14,041 nt of DNA. Source: Firmicutes bacterium CAG:124 (GTDB taxonomy: Bacteria; Bacillota; Clostridia; Oscillospirales; Oscillospiraceae). The position numbers were made by a program, and so were the translations under genes. Numbering within the stretch: the first letter of the stretch is position 1; each line of letters starts with the position of its first letter. This document shows, piece by piece, positions 13,582-14,041 of the stretch. The DNA lies in NCBI GenBank assembly GCA_000432135.1, contig HF990582.1, positions 38,566 to 52,606 on the forward strand, read 5' to 3'. The notes under the pieces were generated by a model, which searched no databases, was not told where the DNA came from, and saw nothing but the letters and a program-made list of their open reading frames with translations.

Positions 13582-14033
13582 TCAGAAAAACGCAAAGAAG
13601 AGTTTTCATGATCTGCTTCCGTATCCGGTTCGAAGCCGCTACTGAGAATGTCCAGCAGTTCTTTCTTTGACCACTGCCGCTCCCGTGCCTGTTTCAGATA
13701 CCACTTGCGAGCCTCGCTTGTCAGCTCCGCTTCCATAATGACCACATTCAGCGTCCAGCCGATTTTCATTGCCAGCCGGAGGAGCTTTTGGTCATTTTCA
13801 TAAGTCTTGTAAAAATCGCGCATCCGGCGCACGTTGCGCGGGGAAAAGCCTGCGCGGTCAGGGAAATTCGCCTGCAAGAATTCTGCGGCTGCGACCGCCG
13901 CGCCCTTCTCCGGGCGCTGACTGATGGCCTTGCCGATGGCGTACACTTCGTCCATCTGCGAAAGATTTTGCGTAAGAATTGCAGTCAATTCCCGGTACAT
14001 CGTGCCGTAATCCACAGGTTTTCTGACGTTCAT
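13287..14033 (-). CDS. DUF1016 N-terminal-domain (YhcG-like) protein, C-terminal part not genuine
   Basis: 248 codons. Residues about 12-130 match the DUF1016/YhcG N-terminal helical domain: GKAISQRPEKGAAVAAAEFL, then FSPRNVRRMRDFYKTYEN, KIGWTLNVVIMEAE, EARKWYLKQA and QWSKKELLDIL. In full-length YhcG proteins this domain precedes a PD-(D/E)xK nuclease domain; no such domain is present. After about residue 150 the frame crosses a promoter and then the out-of-frame acetyltransferase-like remnant (KAMQVRTFRSSFWKRPRNW and onward), so the last 100 residues look like read-through, not evolved protein. The ATG at 14031-14033 is only 8 nt from the window edge. The ribosome-binding site cannot be seen and the protein could begin further upstream. 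Likely a truncated accessory gene. Confidence 0.7.
   Translation of the reverse strand: MNVRKPVDYGTMYRELTAILTQNLSQMDEVYAIGKAISQRPEKGAAVAAAEFLQANFPDRAGFSPRNVRRMRDFYKTYENDQKLLRLAMKIGWTLNVVIMEAELTSEARKWYLKQARERQWSKKELLDILSSGFEPDTEADHENSSLRFSESCGIINQKMKEQPLSHLAITLSKAMQVRTFRSSFWKRPRNWLDLLLTEICWTAYWFIWSIWRAHPAEIRRCLGRESTPVSVQCCWSSGLRIPYLKEV
13567..13595 (-). promoter_or_regulatory. sigma-70-type promoter inside the DUF1016 reading frame
   Basis: On the minus strand, TTGCGT (13590-13595) and TATAAT (13567-13572) are separated by 17 bp. It lies where the DUF1016 homology ends and the acetyltransferase-like remnant begins, so it probably served the remnant and the 68-residue ORF. Confidence 0.6.
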
Positions 14034-14041
14034 GGCTTCTC

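Overview
The window (about 57% GC by eye) looks like a chromosomal segment of a Clostridia-type Firmicute, probably a gut Oscillospirales relative. The reasons are a T-box leader on asnB, purine-rich Shine-Dalgarno sites before almost every gene, sigma-70-like promoters of the TTGACA/TATAAT type, and GC-rich extragenic hairpin repeats of a kind I associate with that group. The lineage is an inference; no 16S rRNA or marker tree is available here.

Layout, left to right. (1) 1-1746: the 5' portion of murD (minus strand, cut by the left edge) is divergent from the RNase P RNA gene rnpB (plus). Their two sigma-70 promoters stand back to back. (2) 1718-3709: asnB (minus) is expressed through a T-box leader with its own promoter and shares a bidirectional terminator with rnpB. 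(3) 3747-6024: a tightly coupled pair on the minus strand, a divergent lactate/malate-dehydrogenase-like protein followed 1 nt later by a four-cysteine flavodoxin-fold flavoprotein. (4) 6225-8223: a very small kinase-like protein (minus) is divergent from a CPA2-type cation/proton antiporter (plus). (5) 8281-11109: an L-fucose-type catabolic cluster with a FucU mutarotase (minus), an L-fuculose-phosphate-aldolase-like class II aldolase (plus) and an FGGY sugar kinase (minus). These would supply mutarotation, phosphorylation and aldol cleavage of a deoxy-sugar. The isomerase and transporter are not in the window. (6) 11389-12657: a possible 48-residue membrane peptide and a sugar-nucleotidyltransferase-like gene. 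(7) 12658-14041: a decayed accessory patch with several strong hairpins or terminators, a 68-residue conserved-looking small ORF, an out-of-frame acetyltransferase-like remnant with an internal stop, and a DUF1016 (YhcG) N-terminal-domain gene whose C-terminal part reads through that remnant in the wrong frame.

Most of the window is housekeeping or metabolic and well explained. The parts least explained by known systems are the dehydrogenase/flavoprotein pair, the T-box leader whose post-T-box hairpin lacks a U-tract, the arm-to-arm covariation in the extragenic repeat at 9418-9521, and the decayed right-hand patch. I did not find a clear new defence or mobile system; the right-hand patch is the most likely trace of one.
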